Of a stretch of 64,000 bases of DNA, positions 16,246 through 23,739 are shown piece after piece. The position numbers were made by a program, and so were the translations under genes. How positions within the stretch are numbered: position 1 is the first letter of the stretch; each line of letters starts with the position of its first letter. The notes under the pieces are model-generated. The model was not told where the DNA came from, did no database searches, and worked only from the letters and a program-made list of their open reading frames with translations. Source of the stretch: Acidobacteriota bacterium (GTDB taxonomy: Bacteria > Acidobacteriota > Thermoanaerobaculia > Multivoradales > J023); assembly GCA_029263395.1 (NCBI GenBank), contig JAJCXO010000221.1, positions 124,001 through 188,000 of the forward strand, in the 5' to 3' direction.

Positions 16246-16620
16246 ATGACTGGAACCACCCGTTCGTCCCCCACCCACTCTCTGCAGTCGACCAACCTCG
16301 CCGACATCCTCGACCGGGTGCTCGACAAAGGTATTGTGATTGCTGGAGACATCAAGATTCGTATCGTTGACGTCGAGCTGTTGACGTTGCAGATTCGGCT
16401 AGTGATTTGTTCTGTAGATCGTGCGGTAGATATGGGGATCGACTGGTGGCGCCGGGATCCTCACCTGCTCGGAGCGGCTGCCCAAGACAGCCTGCCGGCC
16501 GGTTCCGATCAACTGGCCGAGCTCAAAGCCAAGGTGCAAGAGCTCGAAGCCCGTCTGGAAGCGTCCGATTCAGCAATGGTGCCAGTGCCCGATGCCAACG
16601 CCAATGCAGAGGTGAGCTGA
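16246..16620 (+). CDS. GvpA-family minor protein (GvpJ/S type, copy 2) with coiled-coil tail
   Basis: A 124-residue GvpA paralogue: NLADILDRVLDKGIVIAGDI, then KIRIVDVELLTLQIRLVICSVDRAVDMGIDWW. A tail of about 50 residues containing a short coiled coil (DQLAELKAKVQELEARLEA) follows. This is the last recognisable gas-vesicle gene, 133 bp after gvpK, in a gap with no visible signal. Confidence 0.85.
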   Translation: MTGTTRSSPTHSLQSTNLADILDRVLDKGIVIAGDIKIRIVDVELLTLQIRLVICSVDRAVDMGIDWWRRDPHLLGAAAQDSLPAGSDQLAELKAKVQELEARLEASDSAMVPVPDANANAEVS

Positions 16621-16716
16621 TTTTTAGTTTGTCAGGGGTGTGTCCTGGCCCGTGACCCTGCCAGCATAACCTGCTCGCGGTGGTCGATTCAGCCGTGCGA
16701 CCACTAAACTCTGCTG

Positions 16717-17457
16717 ATGTCGAATCGAATCGTCCTTCTCGGCACTGGCACCTGCCAGCTCCAGCCGCACCGTATGGGCTCGTCGGTGCTTGTCGAACTC
16801 GGTGACACGAGGCTGGTGTTCGATTTTGGTCGTGGTATCACCCATCGGCTGGTCGAGCAGGGTCTAGAGCAAGACGACGTCGAGCACATCGTGCTGTCGC
16901 ACTTCCATCCCGATCATCTCTCGGACCTGATCCCTTACCTGCACGCCGCCGCCTGGTCACAAATAGACCCCCGCAACAAGGACCTCCACATCTACGGCCC
17001 GGTGGGCCTCGAAGTCCAGTTGATGCGACTGCTGAGTCTGTTTGGTCCGTCGACGATGAGTCGTGATGCGTTTGATGTCCACCTACACGAGATCCACGAC
17101 GATCACTTCACCCTCGCCGGTCGCAGGTTTGGCTTCGTCGATCTGCCGCCAGCCGACAATCACGGGCTCAGCTTCACCGTTGACGGCAAGGCCGTCGTGT
17201 TGACTGGCGACTCGTCATTTCACGAGCAGGAGGTAGCGTGCCTGCAAGACGTTGACCTGGCTGTGATCGACTCCGGTCATCTCGAGGACCACGAGCTGCT
17301 GGAGCTTGCCGTCCGCAGTCGAGCGGCTGTCATCGTTTGTTCCCATCTCTACCGAGAGCTCGACGAAGACGAGCTCAATGCCCAGGCTTCGGCTCGCGGT
17401 TACGCCGGACGTTTTATTGTCGGGCAGGACCTGATGCCGTTTGATCTCGGTGCGTAA
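16717..17457 (+). CDS. Metallo-beta-lactamase-fold hydrolase (RNase Z-like)
   Basis: A 246-residue MBL-fold protein. The metal-binding motif SHFHPDHLSD (HxHxDH) is intact, with the N-terminal LLGTGTCQLQPHRMGSS and VLTGDSSF in the right order. The fold matches arylsulfatase/RNase Z-type hydrolases, but the substrate is unknown. It starts 97 bp after the last gas-vesicle gene and may be a separate unit. Confidence 0.8.
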   Translation: MSNRIVLLGTGTCQLQPHRMGSSVLVELGDTRLVFDFGRGITHRLVEQGLEQDDVEHIVLSHFHPDHLSDLIPYLHAAAWSQIDPRNKDLHIYGPVGLEVQLMRLLSLFGPSTMSRDAFDVHLHEIHDDHFTLAGRRFGFVDLPPADNHGLSFTVDGKAVVLTGDSSFHEQEVACLQDVDLAVIDSGHLEDHELLELAVRSRAAVIVCSHLYRELDEDELNAQASARGYAGRFIVGQDLMPFDLGA

Positions 17458-17499
17458 CGATTGGCCGCGGTTCGGTCGTAGGGTAGGATGGGGACACCG

Positions 17500-17760
17500 A
17501 TGATCATTGGCATCAACACGATCTACGAGCACGATGGCAAGAAGTACCATCTGCAGGCCGAAGACCTAGGCGTCGAAACCGCAACCTACGAAGTGCGGAT
17601 TTACGACGAAGGCTCTGTGGTGTGGGTGAAGCGACTGTCGTACAGCGAGCTACAGGCCCAAAAACTGCCCAAGGCCGGACACGAGCAGGCCTTACGGGCG
17701 ACGATGGAGAAGACGCTCCTCACCGTCCAAGCCGCGATCAGCAAAGGCAAGATTGGCTGA
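17500..17760 (+). CDS. Hypothetical small protein
   Basis: An 86-residue protein of unknown function (MIIGINTIYEHDGKKYHLQA...). Secondary structure looks like beta strands followed by a C-terminal helix. The frame also allows ATG at 17488; I prefer 17500 because GGGG precedes it at a suitable distance. No family is recognised. Confidence 0.6.
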   Translation: MIIGINTIYEHDGKKYHLQAEDLGVETATYEVRIYDEGSVVWVKRLSYSELQAQKLPKAGHEQALRATMEKTLLTVQAAISKGKIG

Positions 17761-17857
17761 TCCAGTTTGCGCGGTTTGGGCGCTCGAGACGTTCGAAGAA
17801 TCGCCGGTCCGAAGATGTTGGACGTGCAGAACTCGTCGTGACGAGGCTATCTGGCGG

Positions 17858-18043
17858 CGTGGACAAACATCCGAACCGTCTACGAGCCCTCTTCTGCACC
17901 TTGGATGTGTATCCAAGCATTCTGCGAGGTGATTTCGGGGCTTGGACAAACATCCAAGCATCCGTTTCAGGCTCTTTTCACTGGCTCGAGTACGTCCAAG
18001 CTCCGTAAAGAGGCTCTTTTGGGTCCTTGGCCAAACGGCCAAG
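17858..18043. repeat. Array of about 42-bp degenerate repeats with CTTGGA...TCCAAG dyads
   Basis: Dyad cores recur at near-regular spacing: GGACAAACATCC (17861), CTTGGATGTGTATCCAAG (17900), CTTGGACAAACATCCAAG (17941), a decayed TACGTCCAAG (ending 18000) and CTTGGCCAAACGGCCAAG (18026). AGGCTCTTTT or similar stands between several units. No gene is visible here. Confidence 0.7.
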
Positions 18044-18254
18044 TGAGGTCGAAAGCAAATCTACTGGAAGATTAGAGAGCTTGTGGGATGTAACTTCCCG
18101 GGCAATTCCAAACACCCAACGCGACCTCTCGGTAATCACATAACATGGAAAAATGCTTTGTTGCCCCTCAGGATTCGCGCGCGAAGCGCGCTGAGTTCTA
18201 TAAACGAGCCAGTTGTCTAGGGGCTGCGTCGTAGTTTGATGCGTGGAATCACGA
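18044..18254. other. Non-coding stretch upstream of the LysE gene
   Basis: Together with the repeat array this makes a gene-free interval of about 490 bp. It contains a GC hairpin (GCGCGC, loop GAA, GCGCGC; 18177-18191). I see no convincing promoter or gene. Confidence 0.4.
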
Positions 18255-18878
18255 ATGACGACATTCTTAGTCGCTGGGATTGTCCTCGGGCTATCTGCCG
18301 GCCTCGCTCCCGGTCCGTTGCTGGCACTGGTGCTACGCCAGAGCCTGCAATACGGTCGACGTGAGGGCTTATGGGTCGCGGCCTCGCCGCTCGTCACGGA
18401 CGCGCCGATCATTGCGGGGTCGGTGTATCTCGCCCGACGGGCGCTCGACCTTGAAGGCCTTTTCGGTTGGGTGTCCTTGGCGGGGGCGGCGTATGTGTTG
18501 TACCTCGCCCTCGAAACCGCCCGGGCCCGCTTTCCGTCCACCGAGCCAGCTGAGCAAGCGCCGCGATCGTTGCTCACCGGAGTGCTGGTGAATCTCCTGT
18601 CACCCCATCCTTATCTGTTCTGGCTGACCGTTGGTGCCCCGACTGTCGTCACGGCCTGGAGTGAGCAAGGGCCGGGCGCTGCCGCCGGCTTCATCGCCGC
18701 CTTTTTCACGCTGCTCGTCGGTTCGAAGATGGCCTTGGCGATCCTGCTCGGCGGATCTCGTCAACGCATCTCGCCGCGGGCCTACCGAGCGATCATGGCA
18801 ATCCTCGGCGTTGCGTTGGCTATTTTTGCGGTGCTGTTGGCGATCGACGGTTTTCGTCAACTCGGGGTGTTAGCGTAA
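18255..18878 (+). CDS. LysE-family exporter
   Basis: A 207-residue membrane protein of the LysE/RhtB amino-acid exporter family. Start MTTFLVAGIVLGLSAGLAPGPLLALVLRQ carries the family's N-terminal G-xxPGP-x motif in the first helix; about six hydrophobic segments follow. Upstream GTG at 18243 is in frame, but the ATG agrees better with family starts. The exported substrate is unknown. It converges on the CoA-transferase gene. Confidence 0.85.
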   Translation: MTTFLVAGIVLGLSAGLAPGPLLALVLRQSLQYGRREGLWVAASPLVTDAPIIAGSVYLARRALDLEGLFGWVSLAGAAYVLYLALETARARFPSTEPAEQAPRSLLTGVLVNLLSPHPYLFWLTVGAPTVVTAWSEQGPGAAAGFIAAFFTLLVGSKMALAILLGGSRQRISPRAYRAIMAILGVALAIFAVLLAIDGFRQLGVLA

Positions 18879-18957
18879 TACGCGAGGCGTCCCGTGGCCC
18901 CCTTCGACGATCCGTACGCGGTCGGGAGGTCATGCGGTCAGACGTCATCTCGTGCTT

Positions 18958-20175
18958 TCAGATGATCTCGTCACGACGCAGCTGATCGATCTCGTCGGTC
19001 GATAGGCCGAGGAAATCGCCCAGGATCTCCTGAGTGTGCGAGCCCAGATCCGGCCCCGGCCATTCCGTCCGGCCCGGGGTCTGGGACAATTTGGGGGCGA
19101 TCGCCGGTACTTTCAAAGGACGGCCGCTGACCTCGACTTCTTCGAACATGCCGCGAGCCTGGAACTGTGGATCATTGATGATGTCAACCACGCTGTTGAT
19201 GGGCCCCGCTGCCACCTTGGCGTCATCGAGCAAGGTCAGCACCTCGGCCAGAGTGAGGGTCGCAGTCCAATCCGCCAGCGCGCGATCTACTTCGTCTTGA
19301 TACTTCACCCGGCCATCGTTGCTGGCTAGTCGCGGATCGTCGGCCAGGTCGGGCCGGCCAGCGGTGTTCATCAGCCGACGATAGATCGAGTCGCCGCTGC
19401 CACCGATGATCACGTATTTGTTGTCGCGACACAGGTAGGTGTTGGTCGGCACGATGCCGGTAATCGTCGAGCCCGAAGGCTCTCGGATGACGCCGCAGCG
19501 ATCGTACTCTGGCACGACGGCTTCCATCATGTTGAAAACCGACTCGGTGATGGTGGCGTCGATCATTTGGCCGCGGCCGCTGCGTTGACGCTCGAGGATT
19601 GCCAGCACGATCCCGAAGGCTGTGTGCAGCCCGGTGAGCGAATCACCGAGGCTAAGGTTCGGACGCATCGGTCGCTCACCGGGAATACCGTTGACATACC
19701 GCATACCGCCCACGCCTTCACAGACCGAGGCATAACCCGGCTTGGCGGAGTAAGGGCCGGTTTGGCCGTAGCCGGACACCCGGGCACAGATCAGCTCGGG
19801 ATTGGTCTTCTGGAGTTCCTCCGGGCCCAATCCCCAGCGTTCCAGCGTCCCCGGCCGAAAATTCTCCAGCAGCACGTCGCAACGCTCAGCCAACTGCCGG
19901 ACCAGCGCTCGGCCCTGCTCTTGCCTCAGATCGACTGTGATGCATTTCTTGTTGCGTCCGAGGGATCGCCACCACAAGGAGGTGCCGTCGTCGTCTATGA
20001 CTCGCCAGCGGCGGACCGCATCACCGGTCTTCGGTGGTTCGACCTTGATGACCTCGGCGCCAAAATAACCCAGGATAGTGCCAGCAAACGGACCGGCCAT
20101 CAGTTGGCCCAACTCGAGCACACGCACGCCGTCCAGGGGACGGGCGCCGGGAGCGGATTGTGGTTCGGAGGTCAT
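18958..20175 (-). CDS. Class III CoA-transferase (CaiB/BaiF family)
   Basis: A 405-residue class III CoA-transferase. Visible are PLDGVRVLELGQLMAGPFAG, GAEVIKVEPP and the central YGQTGPYSAKPGYASVCEGVGG, with the catalytic Asp region shortly after. Such enzymes move CoA between carboxylic acids, as in carnitine, oxalate or alpha-methyl-acyl metabolism. The frame extends to 20229, but GAGGAG seven bases before the ATG at 20175 sets the start. The upstream gap holds a possible acyl-CoA ligase remnant, consistent with a lost partner. Confidence 0.9.
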   Translation of the reverse strand: MTSEPQSAPGARPLDGVRVLELGQLMAGPFAGTILGYFGAEVIKVEPPKTGDAVRRWRVIDDDGTSLWWRSLGRNKKCITVDLRQEQGRALVRQLAERCDVLLENFRPGTLERWGLGPEELQKTNPELICARVSGYGQTGPYSAKPGYASVCEGVGGMRYVNGIPGERPMRPNLSLGDSLTGLHTAFGIVLAILERQRSGRGQMIDATITESVFNMMEAVVPEYDRCGVIREPSGSTITGIVPTNTYLCRDNKYVIIGGSGDSIYRRLMNTAGRPDLADDPRLASNDGRVKYQDEVDRALADWTATLTLAEVLTLLDDAKVAAGPINSVVDIINDPQFQARGMFEEVEVSGRPLKVPAIAPKLSQTPGRTEWPGPDLGSHTQEILGDFLGLSTDEIDQLRRDEII

Positions 20176-20495
20176 GCAGCTGCTCCTCGAAGGTACGGTC
20201 TGTCTGTGGGTTGGACCGAGTCTACGCAAAAGAATGGGGACAATACCTCACTTGGCGACAGGCGGTTGACCGAGCCAATCGATTGGCGCTCGCGCTGCGT
20301 CGGCGGGGGTGCCGATTCAGATCCAGGTCGGCCATTCGGCGCAGCAATAGTTGCCGAGGGTGGCGCAGCCGATGCTGCTCGACCGCGTCGCGCTCGACGT
20401 TCCCGAGTTGACGATTACCGGGCAGTGCTCCGAGGCTGCAAGGGTAATGACTCGAGGGGGTACAATAGCCAGTCAACTCCCCGGAGGCACGATCC
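20176..20495. other. Divergent intergenic region with possible acyl-CoA ligase remnant
   Basis: A 320-bp gap between divergent genes. On the plus strand about 20245-20310 reads YLTWRQAVDRANRLALALRRRG, close to the N-terminal region of AMP-binding acyl-CoA synthetases, then the similarity stops. No complete gene is present. Promoters for both flanking genes should lie here but are not obvious. Confidence 0.35.
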
Positions 20496-22133
20496 ATGAA
20501 GCGACTTCTCTTGACGGCCACGTTCACCGCCGCGTTGCTTGGTGCACTCCTCAGCGCACCCGTTTATGCCGATGCCGACACTCCAGGTGTTTATGTCATC
20601 CTCGATGGCTCAGGGTCGATGTGGGGCCAGTTGGCCGACGGCACCCACAAGATCACTGCCGCCAAAGAGGTCGTGAAGGGCTTCGCCGCGGACGACTACG
20701 CGGGGCGTGAGCTGGCTTTCCGGGTTTATGGTCACCGCCGAAAAGGAGACTGCACGGACAGCGAGTTGGTCGTCCCGTTCTCGTCGCCCGACAAAGCCAT
20801 TGCCGGGATGAATACCTTTGCTGATGGCGTCAATCCCAAGGGCAAAACACCGATCTCGCGCAGCCTACGAGCAGCATTAGAGGACTTTGGTGACCGCCCG
20901 GGGGAAATCGTTTTGATCTCCGATGGCATCGAGACCTGTGATGAGGATCCCTGCGCTCTGGTGCGTGAATGGCGGGCGCGCAATGTCGATATTCGGGTCC
21001 ATGTTGTCGGTCTGGGATTACAGGACAAAGAGCGCAAGGCGATGATGTGCATCTCCGATGCCGCTGGCACCGAGTATAAAGACGCCCAGTCGGCCGATGA
21101 CCTGGCCGCGGGTCTGAAGGAGATCCAAGAAGCCGTTGGCGAGCCCGGGGATAACACGCCTCCCGAGTGGCGAGTCCTCGACATTTTGGCGACGAATAGC
21201 GCTGGCGAGACGATGCGAGTCCAGGGGACAGCGCGCTGGGAGGGTGGCGAGCCAATTGCCGTCTCGAGCAATGGTCACAACAAAGTGCCCCAAGGTGAGG
21301 TTGAGGTCACAGTCGGTGTGCGCACCTGGAACGGCAATCTCTACCAGCCGGTGACCCACACCGTCACTGTGGCTGCTACTGGCGATACAGATCTCGAGAT
21401 CGTCGTTCCAGAGCCTCCGTCCGTGCGAGCCCGCTTCGTTGAGGGTGGCGAGGAGCATCGCGGCAGCCATGTCACGGGCCTACTAGACGGTGAGGAAGTT
21501 CTCGGTTTTCGAGCCAAAGACCGCGCCTACATCGACCCTGGCACCTACGAGTTCAGCAGCAAACCCAATGCGGATAATGAGCTGGCCGTCACCGAGAGTT
21601 TTGCCGACGGCGACCATAAAGAGATCCTCTTCGAGCTGGTCCAGACCGTGCACGTCAAGTTCGCCATGGTCTCCACCGACAGCGATATCGAGTTTGTCTC
21701 CAACTTCGAGCTCTGGCAGGGTGGCGAGTTGAAATACAAGGTGCATCGACGCAATGGGGTCCAAGCGTTACCGGGTACCTACGATTTGCGGCTGCCGCTC
21801 CTGCTGAGTCCCTATGTCCATGAAGGGCTTGTCATCACCACCGAGGATCCGCAGAAGCACCGGATCGAGGTGCCGGTCGGGCACGTGACGATCCACTATC
21901 GCAACGCTGACGGCTCAGCCGCCGAGGACGCACGGTGCTTTTTGTATCGCAAGAACGAAGAAGATCGGTGGGTGAAAGACAGGAATAGTCAAACCGGCCA
22001 GCGGATCCCATTGGTGCCCGGCGAGTACAAGCTCGAAGGCTGGAGCAACATTGGAAACTACGATGCGGTGCTCTTCGAGATGACGGTTGGCGAAGAGAAG
22101 GAGCTCAGCCTGCAAAACAAGGGTGACGGTTAG
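20496..22133 (+). CDS. Secreted von Willebrand factor A domain protein
   Basis: A 545-residue exported protein. The signal peptide is residues 1 to about 26 (LLLTATFTAALLGALLSAPVYADA). A VWA domain at about 30-215 carries the MIDAS motif DGSGSMW, the threonine in GKTPISRSL and VLISDGIET. The rest (about 230-540) is a series of beta-rich stretches without recognised domains. Ribosome site CCGGAGG precedes the ATG. Likely a periplasmic adhesion or scaffold protein. Confidence 0.8.
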   Translation: MKRLLLTATFTAALLGALLSAPVYADADTPGVYVILDGSGSMWGQLADGTHKITAAKEVVKGFAADDYAGRELAFRVYGHRRKGDCTDSELVVPFSSPDKAIAGMNTFADGVNPKGKTPISRSLRAALEDFGDRPGEIVLISDGIETCDEDPCALVREWRARNVDIRVHVVGLGLQDKERKAMMCISDAAGTEYKDAQSADDLAAGLKEIQEAVGEPGDNTPPEWRVLDILATNSAGETMRVQGTARWEGGEPIAVSSNGHNKVPQGEVEVTVGVRTWNGNLYQPVTHTVTVAATGDTDLEIVVPEPPSVRARFVEGGEEHRGSHVTGLLDGEEVLGFRAKDRAYIDPGTYEFSSKPNADNELAVTESFADGDHKEILFELVQTVHVKFAMVSTDSDIEFVSNFELWQGGELKYKVHRRNGVQALPGTYDLRLPLLLSPYVHEGLVITTEDPQKHRIEVPVGHVTIHYRNADGSAAEDARCFLYRKNEEDRWVKDRNSQTGQRIPLVPGEYKLEGWSNIGNYDAVLFEMTVGEEKELSLQNKGDG

Positions 22134-22286
22134 TCACGCTGTCCAAAACCCCACTCGAGCGTTGAGGAACCGTCAATCAAGCGTCGAACAAGGTTATTGG
22201 GTAGGCTGGTGGGTGCCGAGCTCGTGTTGACTCCTGATGGATTCGAAGTTAGCCTGTCTTACTTGGATCTTACTTAGGAGATTGGT

Positions 22287-22535
22287 GTGAACTCTAGACT
22301 CTCGACCAAAGGTCAACTCATTATTCCTAAGGAAATTCGCGAGCGTCATGGTTGGCGGACGGGTGCCGAGTTGGAGATCGAAGACCACGATGATTACATC
22401 GTCATCCGTTTGACTGATGTTGCCCCGGAAACGACCCTTGACGAGCTCTTCGGTTGTACTGGATACAAGGGGCCGCGGCGAAGCCTCGAGGACATGGAAG
22501 CCGCTATCGCAAGAGGGGCGCAAGAAAGTCATTGA
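22287..22535 (+). CDS. vapB: AbrB/VapB-type antitoxin
   Basis: An 82-residue SpoVT/AbrB-family DNA-binding antitoxin: STKGQLIIPKEIRERHGWRTGAELEIE is the swapped-hairpin signature. The GTG start follows AGGAGATTG. Its stop overlaps the TTG start of the PIN toxin gene, the standard vapBC arrangement. It should bind its own promoter and neutralise the toxin. Confidence 0.9.
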   Translation: MNSRLSTKGQLIIPKEIRERHGWRTGAELEIEDHDDYIVIRLTDVAPETTLDELFGCTGYKGPRRSLEDMEAAIARGAQESH

Positions 22536-22927
22536 TCTCACTCGACACCAATGTTGTCGTGAGGATCGTCACTCGAGATGATCCCGAGCAAGCTGAGGCG
22601 GCGCGGGAAGTTATTCAGCAAGCTGAACGCCTTTGGCTGTCCAAAACCGTAGTCCTCGAAACCGAGTGGGTTTTGCGCCACTGCTATCGCCTCAGCCGCG
22701 AAGTGATCCTGTTGGCGCTGTGGAAAATCCTCGGCTACCCACCCATGCGAGTTGAAGATCACAGCGCTGTCCAGCAGGCGCTCGAGTGGTATGCGGCTGG
22801 TCTTGATTTTGCTGACGCGCTGCACTTGGCTTCCAGTTCCGAAGCCGGCCGATTCGTCACATTCGATCGGAAGCTTGCGAAGATCGCACGCAAGGTTGCA
22901 GCGATTCCCGAGATCGAAATGCTCTAG
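22532..22927 (+). CDS. vapC: PIN-domain toxin (VapC family)
   Basis: A 131-residue PIN-domain ribonuclease starting at TTG (ISLDTNVVVRIVTRDD). The acidic residues of the active site are seen in LDTN, ETEWVLR, GLDFADALHL and TFDRKL. VapC toxins cleave RNA, often tRNA. Partner of the AbrB antitoxin directly upstream. Confidence 0.88.
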   Translation: MISLDTNVVVRIVTRDDPEQAEAAREVIQQAERLWLSKTVVLETEWVLRHCYRLSREVILLALWKILGYPPMRVEDHSAVQQALEWYAAGLDFADALHLASSSEAGRFVTFDRKLAKIARKVAAIPEIEML

Positions 22928-23189
22928 TCTTTTCCCCGGAAAACGCGGAGCCAACGGGTAGTCGATAGCGGGGAGAACCAAACTGCAGGTTCGCCTCAGA
23001 TATGACCCGCGGTTCGCTGACGATCTCGCCGCGATCGTAAATCCCTTCGCCGCGCCAAGGTTCAAGCTGTCGTTTTCCGGGGATCAATTACCTGCGCACT
23101 TGACTTATCCTCTGTCAGTCTTGGTGGGCGTTGTCAACCGCGAGTGTCGCAAGACACACACACCGCCAACCCGAACCGATGGAGGCTCC

Positions 23190-23549
23190 ATGAAACGAGT
23201 TCTTGTTCTTTCCTTCGCTGTCGCCCTCAGCCTCTCCGTAAGCATCTCCCTTGCCGCAGGTCCTGTCGATGTTCCGATTCCAGAACCGGCACCCGCGCCT
23301 GAGGTGATGGAGCCGGAGCCACTCGATCTCGACGTCAACACCTCCGGATCGGAGGCTTCCGAAGCCACCGAGCAAGCCTCGGAAGAGTTGGTCACGGAGC
23401 CGAGTGTCGAACGTTACGAAGCCTTGGGTTTAGAATCCGAGTTGCGTCAGAATCGCAGCTGCACCTATACCTGCTCGAACCCCTTGATGTGTCCGAACAT
23501 CATCGACCTGCCGCGAGCCAGCTGCGTCAACGGCTGTTGCGTCTGGTAG
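23190..23549 (+). CDS. Secreted small protein with cysteine-rich C-terminus
   Basis: A 119-residue protein starting at ATG after GGAGG. The signal peptide is residues 1 to about 23 (VLVLSFAVALSLSVSISLAAG). An acidic, Pro/Glu-rich middle is followed by a final 29-residue part with six cysteines (CTYTCSNPLMCPN...CVNGCCVW). No family is recognised. The short secreted layout with a Cys-rich end suggests a disulfide-stabilised peptide or a modified natural-product-like precursor, but no modification enzymes lie next to it. A strong terminator follows. Confidence 0.65.
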   Translation: MKRVLVLSFAVALSLSVSISLAAGPVDVPIPEPAPAPEVMEPEPLDLDVNTSGSEASEATEQASEELVTEPSVERYEALGLESELRQNRSCTYTCSNPLMCPNIIDLPRASCVNGCCVW

Positions 23550-23578
23550 AGACGCGCCGGTATCCGATAGCTATTTTG

Positions 23579-23607
23579 GCCGGCTCTCTTCCTTGAGAGC
23601 CGGCTTT
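23579..23607 (+). terminator. Rho-independent terminator
   Basis: A perfect 10-bp stem GCCGGCTCTC / GAGAGCCGGC (23579-23588 with 23595-23604), 6-nt loop TTCCTT, followed by TTT. It stands 30 bp after the stop of the cysteine-rich secreted protein. Confidence 0.8.
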
Positions 23608-23739
23608 GCCTCGTCTTGGCTCGAGGGTTTGGTCCTTTTAATGGCATGTCCCATCGCCGTGACCGACGGTGTAGGATTCGAAGATCTAATCAGCGTCCAC
23701 GAGTTACCCGATCTCTGGACGCCGAACTTCGAGCTCAAG

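Noticed and set aside
17861-18043. CRISPR array in the dyad-repeat region
   Set aside because: Repeats are short, imperfect and spaced about 42 bp with similar rather than unique spacers; no cas gene is nearby.
20496-22133. VWA protein as a gas-vesicle or MoxR-operon member
   Set aside because: It is about 4 kb from the gvp operon, separated by the LysE and CoA-transferase genes, and has its own signal peptide and ribosome site.
22454-22531. Longer N-terminus for the VapC-type toxin beginning at 22454
   Set aside because: It would overlap most of the antitoxin C-terminus and the extra residues lack PIN similarity; the TTG at 22532 overlaps the antitoxin stop as in typical pairs.
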